64,000 nucleotides of DNA from Tanypteryx hageni (taxonomy: Eukaryota; Arthropoda; Insecta; Odonata; Petaluridae): assembly GCA_028673005.1 (NCBI GenBank), contig CM054116.1, positions 23,103,840-23,167,839 of the forward strand. The letters run 5' to 3'. The position numbers were made by a program, and so were the translations under genes. How positions within the stretch are numbered: position 1 is the first letter of the stretch; every line of letters begins with the position of its first letter. The notes under the pieces are model-generated. The model was not told the origin of the DNA, searched no databases, and saw only the letters and a program-made list of their open reading frames with translations. Of this stretch, positions 10,960 to 23,200 are shown one piece after another.

Positions 10960-13527
10960 TGCGGGTAAGAGTACGCAGAATGTCGGGTAAGAGTACGCAT
11001 CTATTACATTTTTACTTTTAATTTATTTTTAATACAAGAAGTTGATATACACCAAAAGTAAATGCAATTTTGATATTTCAGGCAGTACATAGTGTTTGGC
11101 ACAGTTAAAAAATACTCGCCAACATGCAGAAAAACCTATTTTTAACAATAGTCACGAATAAATTCTCCATTTCCTTCATAGGACGCACAAAGTTCATGCC
11201 ACCAGGTACCGCATTCTCCACGTTTTGCCCAGTCATCATGGTCAAACGATTCATCACATCCTGGGCAAATTGTCACTTCAGAAGTGGTCGGGTCATCGCT
11301 AGATTGCGAGAACTCTAACTGAAGGTTCCGCTTGACGGAAGGTTTTGGTTTCCTTGTCTTTGCATTTTTCCCCAATCTTTTTCTTTCATTCTTTCTTGTC
11401 TTTTTTCTGATCTTTCTCTCGCCCTTTCTAGTTTCTTACGCTGGTCTTCATCCTTTTTAATTTTTTTCTCCAATTGTGCGTTCCTGTAGGGAGATGAAGA
11501 CAAAATTTCTGATTTCTGCCCCCTTCTAATTGTCTTTTTTTGTCTCTGGCATTTTGTCAAAGGGTAAATAGAAGAAATTGGTATTTTATCACTAGAGGAA
11601 CTACCTTCCGTATCTGTCATTTCTACTGATAGTTCTCCGTTTTCCCCATCTTCCATCTCTACGTGTTCCTCGTGTCTTTCTACGCCTAGTGATTGTTCAT
11701 CATCGTCACAAATTGGTATTTCAACATGAGTGGGTTCTGAAGCCAAAAATCTTCATCTGAGAAAACATTGGGGTTAAACGGATAGATACCGGTTTCAGAG
11801 AAAGATTTCTCAGCCTTTGCAGCTGTTGCTACTCTTTTAAACGCAGCATTGAATAGACCAGAAACTTCCATCTGAGTAATGGCCATTGTTGAGTGAGAAC
11901 ACATCCATTTATCAACTTCTTCTGCGTAGAATTTTTTAAAGGGCTCAAAAACTACTTTGTCTAATGGCTGCAACATGTGACTTGCATGAGGCGGTAATAA
12001 CAAGAGAACAATGTAATTTTTTCTGCAAAACTCTACAGCAGAGAGGGAGCAATGGGACACATGATTGTCAAGAATTAGGACAGGATCATCCACAGAAAGT
12101 TTCACATGTTGAACAAAATGCTGCAGCCAATCCAATAAAAGTTCGGAATTCATGTAACCAGACTCAGCAATAATACCAAGGGTTCCAGTTGGGTCATTAT
12201 TAAAAAGTTCCGGTTTATTCCATTTGCGAGGAAAAATTAAAGCGGGCGGGATGAAATTCCCTGTTGGGCTAACACAAAGAACCGCTGTAATTATTTGACC
12301 TCTCTCTGCTGACTTAATTTTTCGGACTGATTTTTTCCCAATTTTGGCATAAACTTTGGGTGTCTTATCTATAGCAGTGGATACTCCTGTTTCATCCATA
12401 TTAAACATTCTGTAGGCAGGAAACTTGTATTTTTCAAAACAATTCCTTAGATTGTCGAAAAATAGTTTCACTTGAACTCTGTTAAAACCCATGGCCCTGC
12501 CTAAGCTGCATTGTTCTGGAGATCGAAGAGAAAGACTTTGGTTTTTACAAAAATTGTACACCCAGTCCTTCCCTGCTTGCTTTAGCTCATTATTAAAATG
12601 ATTTCCCAATCCATTTGCAGATGCATATTCATAAGCCACTTTCATTAATGTCTTTCTAGTCATGCCATAAAATCTGGCATCCAAGTCTTGGATGTATTTT
12701 GCTAACTTTGCTTCCATTTCCTCACTAAAGACTTTTTTAAATCGACCAAGCGATGCAGGAACAGTGCCCTGAAATCGCCAAAACAACAAATGTTACAAAA
12801 TTGATTTTTGTAGATTTTATAGTAACTTTTCACAGAATGAAATAAGACAAAAACTCACCGATTTCAATCTTTTCCGAAGAGTGGCTTCATGGACTCCTAT
12901 CGTTTTGGCTGCAGCCCTCTGGCTATACCCATCTTTAATTTTGGAGCTTCATCAAATTGTTTCTGGGTAAACACTGTTCTATTGGATTTTCTTTGATATT
13001 TTCCCATAATTATGAATATCTGAGTGCAATAAAATCCACAACATATCAGGCGCGTCATCCATGAATTTTTAATGCTCGAAGAAGCATAATAATATGGAAA
13101 AACTGACTATAATTACGATATTAATTATACATAGTGCAGTTTTCGTAGGCCGACTCTTACCCTCCACTGAGAAAGTTTAACATTTCTCACGCTAGACGAC
13201 AGCACTTGACTCACTTCACAACCACGACAGTGATATTTCATGCTCGAATAATAGTACTTTGCATTGATATAGAAATAATTTCATTAAAGTCCTTCGCAGA
13301 AACTGGAGGTCTTAACTTCCAAAGTCAGAATATTACAATGAAAGTACCAAAAAGTGTTTCTTACCTGTCAAAATCACGAAAATTCACGTAGGCACAAACC
13401 AGCTTTTCCAATCTACGACTCCGCTAATGCCTCATGATCCAGGTATGAAGACTCACTCGCAGTGTTGCCAATGGCTGGGAAAAAAATGCTGCGTACTCTT
13501 ACCCGCCTGCGTACTCTTACCCTCCTC
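10960..13527. mobile_element. Tigger/pogo-like DNA transposon, ~2.57 kb
   Basis: Each end carries two tandem copies of a 14-bp motif. GGGTAAGAGTACGC lies at 10963-10976 and 10985-10998; its reverse complement lies at 13491-13504 and 13509-13522. TA dinucleotides lie just outside (10958-10959 and 13528-13529), fitting TA target duplication. An extra inverted GCGTACTCTTA at 10940-10950 abuts the left end, and a degenerate partial copy is at about 13150. Inside is one minus-strand transposase gene (11142-13007). Confidence 0.75.
11142..13007 (-). pseudogene. pogo/Tigger-type DDE transposase with C-terminal PHD-like zinc finger, frameshifted
   Basis: Two exons: 12859-13007 (ATG at 13007, then a helix-turn-helix block, YSQRAAAKTIGVHEATLRKR) and 11142-12768. 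The donor GTGAG at 12858 and the acceptor before 12768 join in phase. The DDE domain shows MFNMDETGVS, LILDNHVSH and LQPLDKVVFEPF, so all three acidic residues (DD..D) are present. A charged linker rich in K/E/R follows, then CPGCDESFDHDDWAKRGECG with WWHELC, which resembles a PHD-type zinc finger. At least three frame changes break it: in the HTH (near 12955), after DEDFW (near 11740) and after KEKDWGK (near 11370). It is therefore a recently inactivated copy. Confidence 0.8.
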
Positions 13528-14011
13528 TACCTTACGCCTCTTTGCTCTCTTTCAAAAGAGATTACGGCCACTTTATTGGACGTCGTAGAACGACCCTTTT
13601 ACCTGGTTTCAAATAAACTTCGAATATATTCACGTGATCAGTTTCACCATGAATGCTCCCCATGGATAACAACAGTAAGTGGGAGGGAAGGGAAAAGTAT
13701 GCCAGGGGTCATTATTTTCATAGAATTAGGGTTGTGCCAACTTCGCTGCATCGGTGATTTTTCCATCTCTTTTGGAGATACGTGTTCCTTCGTGTTTGGT
13801 GAATCGAACTCAAACCGAACCACTTCCGGTTCTGTTTTTGGTTTAGTAAAACATTAATCTTCAGTTTCGGTTCGACTCGCGGTTCAGCAAAATCATTGCG
13901 GTTCGGTTCAGTTTACAGCTCTATTTTAAATATAACGGTTCCGTGACTAGAAAGTTTGAGAGCCTATGAACTACATTCATTATCAAGGGATCTGATGGTG
14001 GCTTACCTATC
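13528..14011. other. spacer with CGGTTCGGTTC-type low-complexity sequence
   Basis: 13800-13920 contains repeated GGTTCGGTTC and AACCGAACC-like words on one strand. No gene is seen. Confidence 0.4.
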
Positions 14012-14019
14012 ATCTATGG

Positions 14020-14275
14020 CAGTGGTTCCCGATCTGTGGTCCGCGAGGCTACTAGAAGGGGTTCGCGGATCCGCAAATATATTTGTTGAGGTAATCAATA
14101 AGAATGACACAAAATGTAAGGTGTGACCATTACAAACGATTGCTGAGTGCATATTATTCTTTTGATATTACGTTCGATTTCCATATACAATTAAGTGTAA
14201 AAAGCAACTAGCAGCTTGATGTGGTCTGCGAAATTTTTGAAGGTTGAAAAGGAGTCGAATAGATTGGAACCACTC
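14020..14275. mobile_element. hAT MITE, first of three in a row
   Basis: It starts CAGTGGTTCCCGATC and ends GATTGGAACCACTC. It is flanked by atctatgg (14012-14019) and gtctatgg (14276-14283), which match at 7 of 8 bases. It is non-coding. Confidence 0.75.
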
Positions 14276-14283
14276 GTCTATGG

Positions 14284-14478
14284 CATCGGTTCCCAACGTT
14301 TTTCACTTCGCGAACCACTTGAGCTAACCCATTTCTCATCGCAACTAATTTGAAAGAAATTAAAATATTTGTAAGAAGAAAGTGAAAAAAAACGCCATTG
14401 CCAAATTTTTCTCATGAACCCCTCAGAATTATTTTGCGAACCCCAGGGAGTACGTGAACCAGCGGTTGGGAAACAATG
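14284..14478. mobile_element. hAT MITE, second of three in a row
   Basis: It starts CATCGGTTCCCAAC and, read inward from the right end, CATTGTTTCCCAAC. It is flanked by gtctatgg (14276-14283, shared with the previous element) and gtctatgt (14479-14486). Confidence 0.75.
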
Positions 14479-14486
14479 GTCTATGT

Positions 14487-14606
14487 CAATGGTTCTCAAA
14501 CTAGGGATCGTGAAGACAATGTTTTTTATTTTACGTATGGATATATTTTGAATAAAATTAATTTTTGCGCAAATAAAGTAGATATTTATAATATTTTAAA
14601 TCTAAT
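14487..14606. mobile_element. third hAT MITE end in the row, truncated
   Basis: CAATGGTTCTCAAACTAGGG begins directly after the right target copy of the previous element. No matching right end was found before the next repeat begins at about 14607. Confidence 0.5.
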
Positions 14607-14925
14607 TCACCTATCCCTCGATTTACCTGGTACTTGATGTACACGGTTTCAGTTTTGCACGATCAAGAAAACGCAAGCATCCCTCGATTTACACTGTTTG
14701 TAAATTTGTATATGACACTGAAGATGGCAGTGATTGGGGAGAAATTTATTGAAGTTTTCATTGAGTTAGTTTTTTCAATTTCATAATTAAATGTATCACC
14801 TTCCTAAACGATTTTTTTATTTCTTCAATTTTGAATTTCCCAGGTTGCATGAAGTTTTTGTTTAGTTTAATAAGTGTTATTTTCTCTAATTTTTACTCTA
14901 TCATGACTTCAGAGTATATCGTTGG
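14607..14925. repeat. copy of the CCCTCGATTTACAC repeat family (partial)
   Basis: It matches 41400-41735 in reverse complement over about 320 bp, including the words ATCCCTCGATTTAC, GGTACTTGATGTACACGG, CACTGAAGATG and GTGATTGGGGAGAAAT. The terminal CCTCGATTTACAC.. motif resembles Tigger-derived MITE ends. Only one end is present in this copy. Confidence 0.7.
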
Positions 14926-16679
14926 TAGCTCAATAACTTTGGCTTAGATTATTAAAAGTGAAATACTCCTATAGCCAAACAATTAGAGGGTTACAAGACC
15001 CAATGCATTTCGCCCACAAGGTGCACATCGTCAGGGGCAAAACCTGTTTCAACAGTGACTGGGAGTGACTCCCAGTCAGTCAGAGGTGTACTGGGGAGAG
15101 AGTGAGGATGCCAAATCAGGTAATTGACAAAAAGGAAAGGCAGAGACAGCGGTTGCACACAATGTGGCAACTATGCAAATCTGGAACCTTCTTTAAGAAC
15201 TATCTCACTCTAATATAGGGTGGTTGTCATAGCTCAAGTTAGACTTCACCTTCTGTATGTAATGCTTTCTCAGGGGTTGGCACACTTTCCTAAATGGTAT
15301 TGAAGATTATGAACATCTAGGCAGAACACATTGGAAGTTGTGATTGATTTAGTGGGGTGCATAACATCTTACATTGGAAGAAGCCTAGATTCTATGGAAA
15401 CATACAAATGAAAATCGTGTCATTCTTTCGTGTCAAAATCTAAACATTTACATTTTAATGACTATAATTTCAATTAACAAATATGAAATTTTGAATTAAA
15501 TTTTATGGATCACTTTTTCATCATAGCTTCACAGGGTGCATAAAATGCTCTGGACAACCCTTGGATTATGAGATGTTTCACTCTAGCACGAAAAAAATGT
15601 TAATACTCACTCAGTGGCCCAAATTATAATTTCTGAAGATAGCAAATCCTGATCTAAATTGTTGGAAATTGCTTTTAAAAACTGCATAATGGTTACATAT
15701 AAATTAATTTTGGTTTCATTATTTCAAACTTTTATCAGTAGACAAATTAATCAATGAGAAATACAAAGACTGATGCACTGAATGTCACCTTGAAGTCACA
15801 ATTGGACATGAGGGTTAATTCAATTATAAAGGATTGGATGGGTTTTAAACATGGCACAATATGGCATTATGGACAAGAATCGATAAAATGCTAAATTCAT
15901 TAATTCTTTGGTATTTTATTTTTGCTATTTGAGAATTCTTGCTGTTTTTGTTTTAACATTTTTTCTTTTATTCAAGCCATCATTCTCAAGTCTTGATAGT
16001 AGGTCAAAATGACCAATTCTAAGATTCTCTCTAGAGCTTCTATTTTCATCATATTGAGTTAAAGATGTTAAAATGTACACAGGACTCTCTTGACATAATT
16101 TGGTGTTTTTTATACTACATATATTATTCACCTAATTCTGTCTTATAAAATAAAATAAATTCGAAAAAATTTAATTCACAAGATATTATGAAATTAAAAT
16201 TAACACTGTAAATGTTGCTGCAAGCAGTTGATTCTATTGCACTTAATTTAGTGTTACTATGTCCCATAGATATAAGATTGTTCTATCTCACTGCCTCAAT
16301 CCGGTGTCTTGGAAAAGTCTGCATAATACATTTTATAAATTTCAAAGTACATATATATAGTTTATTTTCAACTAGTGTAATTGCCTGTCAAATATGACGA
16401 GTATGTGTGAATTAAGTATTAAGTTAAAATTGAAGTAAAAACCAACTTTTCTATGCACTAAAAAGTAAGCAATAAATATAAAATTCACATAATTGAGTGT
16501 TCCAGAGAGTAAAAATTGTTTTGTTCAAATAGAAATTGTTTGACAAATAAATACATTACACTATACAATTCTTATATGCCCAAAATTATTTTTAATCTAT
16601 GCAACATTTAATTTTGTCTTTCTCTCCCTCTCTTTCACTCTCTCTCATATTAAAGCATTCAAAGCATGCATTCCTTACG
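14926..16679. other. non-coding stretch
   Basis: At 15000-15060 there is a motif of the form TTTCGCCCACAAGGTGCACA followed by TCGTCAGG, similar in style to the one at 3165. At 15066-15085 there is a short hairpin (GACTGGGAGTGACTCCCAGTC). 16615-16645 is a CT-rich microsatellite-like run. No gene is seen. Confidence 0.4.
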
Positions 16680-16971
16680 CATATAGTATAAGGATTAAGG
16701 CAACAATACAATCTCGAGGTTTAACAATCACACGGTAAGCAAGGCAACATATTGTTAAAAAGTTTAAAATTTTCAAATAAATATGATTTAAATGTCGAAC
16801 TTGAGCAATTTTGTATCATAGGCAAATTGCGATGACAAGAATAAGAAATGTTTATTTTTTTAAAAACGGTCTGTTCAAAGATTGTAGGACAATTCTTTCT
16901 AATTTTAATTTGTGAAAGAGTAAAAGCCTGTAAGTCAAAAAATCGATTTTTACATGTTATCTTATGAGAAA
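16680..16971 (+). repeat. dispersed repeat family, copy A
   Basis: About 290 bp starting near GGATTAAGGCAACAATAC and CTCGAGGTTTAACAATCAC and ending near CGATTTTTACATGTTATCTT. It matches 35689-35965 in reverse complement along its whole length, and the beginning also matches 36447-36560 in direct orientation. The family is unknown. Confidence 0.75.
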
Positions 16972-18740
16972 TGAGGTGCACATCCTCATGGTCCCATTAT
17001 TAAGTGTACCAAGTTTAAAGTCTCCAAGTTTCTTGGTTTTCGAGATATACTGTCCACACACATACTGTCTTTTATTAATATAGTTTAACTGAAAGACTCC
17101 TTTTCCGAACCTAATATCAGACTACTTCATAATAGAACCCAAATACATATTGGAGGGAATCCATTGTTATATTCTACTATGGTGAATGGTCTGTGAATAC
17201 AAAAAACATTGAGAACTGCTAACTTAACAGATCTCTGTTATAAAACAGGCCACTCTAGCTAGCATCTCATTTGTAAACTGATAGCAATCCAGAGACTTAG
17301 ATATCCAGTTTTGGTCTCTGTTATGATGCAGCTTGCTTAAGGAAGGTTTACCATTTCATTTAAATTTTTGAGTTCCATGCCGATTTTGCTGGGTATGCCT
17401 CAAGTGCCATGGCTATTTCAGCAATTTTGCATCAATCTCTAAGAAAAATCACATACATGCTATTTATTCATATTCTTGCGTGATTCTTTCAATAATTGCA
17501 CAAATGGTTACAAATATTAATTATATTATGGGAATATTAGAGTTCATCTTGTGATTTTTTGTTTAAAAATTGTTTTTCATTTTTTAATAAAAAAAATGAA
17601 AGTCAACTTTACATTGAATCAAGTGTGGTATTTTATTTTTTTGCTAGTATATTTAACTTATTTTCATAAAGGTAAGACATCCAGGTAAAACATTGCAAAA
17701 AACCACAAAAAATATTAAAAAATGAAATTACAGAAAAATATTATTTGCATAACTGTAATTTTAGCACTTTTTCATCAGTCTCTATGAAAAATCACACAAG
17801 CTATTTATTCATATATTTGTTTTTCTTTCAGTAATTGCGGAAATGATATATAAAACATTACATTCTATAAAACTATATATCCATAACATTTATTTATAAA
17901 ATTAAAAAAATATTTTGCTATGATTTTACATTCGAAAAAAAAATCACAAATATCTTCTGAAATCTCAAAATTTTCCTTCTCTAAATATCATTCATCGTCA
18001 CTTAATGAGTTTATATAACAAACCAATTCATTATCCTCAGTGAAATTATCTTTGCCTATAGAAGCCATCTTGAAAGATAGAGGTAATATTTCGCAAAATT
18101 GAAAAAATCATAACTCAACAAATAATCAACAAAAACCAAAAAGAATGGAAGATATGTGAACTACGTAGTCTTCTCTTTCGATTGATACCATAATCTCCTG
18201 CCATCTGTCATTTGCATGTGAAACTATTATGAGTTTACGCTTACTCAGCATGGTCGACGATTAATTGTTGTTGGCACTTCTTGCTTAGGAAGCAAACGAC
18301 GATATATCATTGCATGGCACTGAAAGAGTTAAGTGTATGACAAAGAAAAAATTAATTAAGTCGGTCCCACCCTTTGCGGGAGACAACTGACCTTAGTGGT
18401 TAAGACTCCCTCAATGTGCTTTCAGCCTTGCTCATTTGTGCTTGCAGACCTTGTCCGAATGCACCTTCTGCTGTTGGACCAATAGTGTAGAGTAAGGGCA
18501 CTTTTACAAAGATGATTTGGAGTGTGATATTGCATGTGAGTTGTTTGCAGTTTTGACTGGAGCTTAAATTGCACAATTCCTATAGTGTCTTTCACAGTCA
18601 TTACTGTATATTTCTAAAAGGAGAGAAACTCTGGTGTCTGCATAGACAGAGGAAAGAATATGGGTGTAATCACGCAGCTAAAAGAGAATTTGTCTTGAAT
18701 GTGAAATAAAACAATATCACTGTATCATACACCAATCGAG
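16972..18740. other. AT-rich non-coding stretch with a direct repeat
   Basis: The segments 17430-17510 and 17772-17850 are diverged direct copies (ATCAGTCTCTATGAAAAATC and CTATTTATTCATAT). At 18312-18332 the words GCATGGCACTGAAAGAG followed by TTAA look like a piggyBac-type end, but no partner end was found. There are no ORFs of note. Confidence 0.4.
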
Positions 18741-19528
18741 TCTGTGTGGCAAAGTGATGAAGTGTGCTCATTTTATGACAGTGGTCGTTTCAGCAGTGAA
18801 CTTCATTTAGAGCAGAAGCCTGAACCACTATCATTTTCAAGAATGTATGAGATTAATTGTCTGAATATGGTGATGTTCTGTACCATACAGAAGTGCATTG
18901 GCTAAGCGGTGGCTGTGTATTACATCTTGTGACAATTAGGTCAGACATCAAGGAATTTTCAAATAGGGAAGAAAAAATAGTACAAGAGTTGAAGAATGGC
19001 TGTGTGACATAGCATTCTCTGCTAATATAAAATTCCATCTGAATTGCCTCAACAAAAAATTGGAGGATGAGGACCACCTTATTACAGATGTTTTCTGACG
19101 TAAAAGCTTTAGACATGAAATACAACTCTTTAATTCACAGCTGAGTAAAGAGGCTTTCTCACATTTCCCATGTAACTCATTGTTTCCCAAAAATGAAACT
19201 AAAAGAATGTCAAAGAGTACTCATTATGCACCTCATCTAGAAGAGCTACTATCAGCTGGACAAATCCAAATTCATATTATTCAGGAGAGGCTCTAAAAAT
19301 GTTGTCATTATTAAGGAGTATGTATATGTGTGAACAAACTCTCTCTAATGAAGTTCAACAAAGCTCCATTACATTCAAAAATGACAAATCAGAATTTAAT
19401 AGACATTATCAGAACAGTGACTATGATCATGACACAATATAAGTGGAACAGCAAGAGAAAAATGGTGCAACATCTCCAACTGAGTAAATTAAATTTGTCA
19501 CTTAATTTTTGTCACAAAAATTGCAAGT
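18741..19528 (+). pseudogene. hAT-type transposase relic, GTF2IRD2/SCAND3-like
   Basis: In changing plus-strand frames one can read SEYGDVLYHTEVHWLSGGCV, then LVTIRSDIKEFSNREEKIVQ, then WLCDIAFSANIKFHLNCLNK, then DHLITDVF and DVKALDMKYNSLIHS. These are followed by CEQTLS and FNKAPLHSKMTNQNLIDIIR near the end. This order matches the domesticated-transposase family of vertebrate GTF2IRD2 and SCAND3 (W-L-S-R-G...; WLCDLAFL; CEQLFS.MK). Multiple stops (for example at about 19004, 19039 and 19098) and frameshifts make it dead. The N-terminal part was not found and the ends of the element are not defined. Confidence 0.75.
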
Positions 19529-19873
19529 AAAATTTGTTATGGTAATTAATAAATCCACATTAGTGTACTTAAATTTTTGTCATGGACAAAACTCATAGTG
19601 TGGCCCATTAAGTTCCAATCAAGGTCATTTTGGCCCATGCCAACTTTTGAGTCGTGCACCCACGATTTTGAGAATAAGATAAAAGGAAAAAAATACGTGA
19701 GCTTTTAATTTCATAATTCATTCGTGTTCTGTCTTGCGACAGGTCCTACCAATTAATTAATTAATTGGATTTGACTAGGGAATATACATACACGGTGTGG
19801 TGGTTTCCCGTTGCCTTCCACAAATTTCATATACAAGTATAAATATTTTTAATTGCAATACAACTCTATATAT

Positions 19874-20166
19874 CAGGGGCAGGCCAAACCTGCTTACCCT
19901 CAGAGCCACATTTGATAATCTTCTTAAGTTCAAGAGCCGCAAGACAGACTGCGCACAAAAATGTATGAATAGTAAACAAATTGTATTTGAAGCAATACAG
20001 CAACAATGTATGTCCCTCAAGCATCACCAAAATGTCTAAGTCACACCATGTTGTTGCATTCTGAAATGATAAGCCTTAATATGCTCTTGAGTGTAAATGA
20101 ATGAGAGCTGCACGTTAAATTAAAAGAGCCAGATGCTGCTCACGAGCCACGGTTTGGCCACCTCTG
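19874..20166. mobile_element. 293-bp hAT MITE with perfect 8-bp target duplication
   Basis: It starts CAGGGGCAGGCCAAACC and, read inward from the right end, CAGAGGTGGCCAAACCGTGG. It is flanked on both sides by ctatatat (19866-19873 and 20167-20174). The body contains AGAGCCAC/GAGCCACGG words typical of such MITEs. It is non-coding. Confidence 0.9.
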
Positions 20167-20249
20167 CTATATATTATTACTTTGGATACTAAAGAATTTC
20201 CAACTGATGTTTACTGCTTAAATAGAGGAAATAAAGGGTGGGACTTATC

Positions 20250-23200
20250 CAGAGGCGTATATTCAGGGTGTGCTAGGTGTGCAGTGCACACCCACGGATT
20301 CGCAATGTCCCAGATATTATATTTTTGCATTTATTCCTGTTAAAGACTCCCCTAATAGTTTTCTGGCTTCGCGTGATTCCTAAAATCAAATCCAATATAC
20401 AATGCTTCATGAGGAGGAGAAGTTTCGGCGCATGAACATTGTATCACATTCACGTTAATAGCCCCGGGTGTGCGGTAAGAAATACGGATAGCTTTGAGAC
20501 CTTTAAACATACGTGCAGATGGCACAGCAGGTCAAATTCTTAGCCACCTTGTGGATTTAAACCATCCAGAAGGCGTGGCAGGGTGTGCGCTGAGACAACA
20601 GCAACCAGAATTAGTTAGCGGTTGTGATTGGCTATTGTGTGAAGCAATCCAATTCAACGTTGTTACGTAGTTACTTGTCATGAGATGCTGTTTTTGTTTT
20701 CTGAGTTTCGTCTGTTTTGCGTGCGTGGGGTAAAGTGTGAACCGACGTGTTTATGACACCGATTTAGACAAGTTTTTAACATATATTTATAATTTTTTAG
20801 ATATAATTTATAACTTTTTGCCCATATTTACAATGGTAAACAGTGTTGACGATGTACTGAATGCCCCGTTTTCTGCCAGAGCTTTTGCGGATTGTATGAA
20901 CATAGTCGAAGAAGGTAAGCCTCGTCCTCCTCTTCCAAATTTACTGTGCAAGCACAAAGATGCAAAAACTGAGTACATGAGACATTTCTCTGTTTCACAA
21001 TACGATTCAGTAGAATGGTTAACTGGATGTGAAGTGCTGTCAAGACTTTTTTGTTGGCCTTGTTTATTATTCTCCAAAGAGAAAGGTGTTTGGAATAAGC
21101 ACGGGTATTCCGATCTTAATCATTTAGCTGCAGCAATGCAAAAACATGAGCACTCCCAGCCACATGTTCAGTCATTTTTAAATCTTAAGATGTATGGAAA
21201 ACAAAGAATTGACACTCTCATTGACAGCCAAAGAAAAATTGAAATTAGTCGTCATAATGAACAAGTAAAGAAAAATAGAGACGTTTTAAAAAGATTAATT
21301 GATGCTGTATGTTATTTGGCTAAGAAAGAGCTTCATTTGAGAGGTCATGATGAGTCTGAAGATTCAGGCAACCGAAGGAATTATATAGAATTTTTAAATG
21401 TGCTCCGTGAGTATGATCCTCTTTTAGACTGTCATTTAAAGGCATCGACTGTATTTCGAGGAACTTCTCCCACAGTACAAAATGATATCATTAACGCTAT
21501 ATCTGATGTAGTTAAAGATGCTATAAAGAAAGAAATTTCTTCCGCTACATTTGTGGCCATTCTTCTGGATGAAACTTCTGATGTAATGTCGAAATCGCAG
21601 CTATCAACTGTTTTCCGTTTTGTCCATAATGGGCAAACACACGAAAGGTTTATCGGATTTACAGATGTAAGTGATGATAGAACGTCTAGTGGTCTTTTTA
21701 AACAAGTTGTAAAGAGTTGAGGAATTTAATATTAAGGACAAGTTGGTCGGCCAAACTTATGATGGTGCCTGTGTGGACATATTAATGGGTTGCAGAGTAA
21801 AGTTATCGAGGCCTATCCTTTAGCAATATTTACGCATTGCTACGCTCACGTTTTGAACTTAGTTCTGAAGCAAAGCCTCTTGAATATCAAGGAATGTAGA
21901 TTGTTTTTCCAAACTATCAGTGTATTGGCAGCATATTTTTATAAATCATAGAAAAGAGTAAATGCTTTGCAAGATTTTGTTGCTAAAAAATTACCCTCCG
22001 TCGCACCAACCAGATGGAATTTTACTTCCCGTTTATCAAACAGTAAAACGCCACAGAAGTCACTTATTGCATTTTTTTAACACATTGTGGAGAATTCTGG
22101 GGATTGGGACGTGGATGCTGTAATCAAAGCTCGTGGTTTTCTGTATTTCTTGCAAGATTATCAAACAATTTTTTTGCTAGAAATTTTTTCTGTTCTGTTT
22201 GGCTATACTGATGTTTTGAATAATATATTGCAAACATCATCCTATGACATATTGTACTGCTGTAAAAAAGTGCATGATACTATGAAACAGCTTAGGAATG
22301 ACAAGGATTTGATGATATTTGGGTTTCTGCAAAGGAAAAGCATACGGTTGAGTCGTCGAAGCCTAAAAGACGAAAAGGATCTATAGAAGAGGAGAAGAGC
22401 GCGTGCCTTCGATTATACCAGAGAATAGTCGACTGCATGTGCCTGGAGATGGAACTTTCGAAACTTGAGTTTTTTCAACTCCTTTGTAGCGAAAGATATG
22501 ATCAGTATGCGAAAACTTTTCCTGATGGTATTCTAGAAAAATTAAAGGATTTCTACGGACCGGTTTTTGACTACGTTCGCCTAAAAAATGAACTAAAAGT
22601 GCTCTTTTCTTCTGATGAATTTGCGAGGAAACCAGTGCATCACCTATTAAAATTCATGCAAGAAAATCAGCTTCAGGTTGCATTCAAGGAGATTTATAAA
22701 TTAGCGGAACTTATCATGACGATTCCGAGTTCTACTGCTACAGTCGAGCGTTCTTTTTCGGCTACGAAGAGAATACATACGTGTTATAGAGGAACACAAA
22801 CGCAGGAAAGGTTATGCAGTCTAAGTTCACTCGCCATTGAAAAGTCATTGCTGGCGGAACTGAAGAAAAGACCTTCATTTTATGATGATGTGCTAAAAAA
22901 ATTCCTAACGCAAAACAGGAGATTGGAACTGGTGTATAAATAAGTAAAATGAGTTTTTTAAGCCTTTCTTTGATTCAATCCGGAAAATAATATTTTCCCT
23001 AGTGATTACTTTTTCAGATTTCTGTGCGTATTATATGGTTGTACATATTTAAAAATCGTAACAAAATACAGATAATTCGTACCTCACTTTAGTATCTTCT
23101 CACAACGAAGCGTTAACCATTCTCATATAAACGGCGTGCATGATGCATAGCTCAAGTCTATTTGACGGGGAACCTTTGTGTTGTCCATAATTATGGATTG

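Noticed and set aside
18312..18332. piggyBac-like end (GGCACTGAAAGAG followed by TTAA)
   Set aside because: No matching opposite end at a TTAA and no transposase found; kept only as a note.
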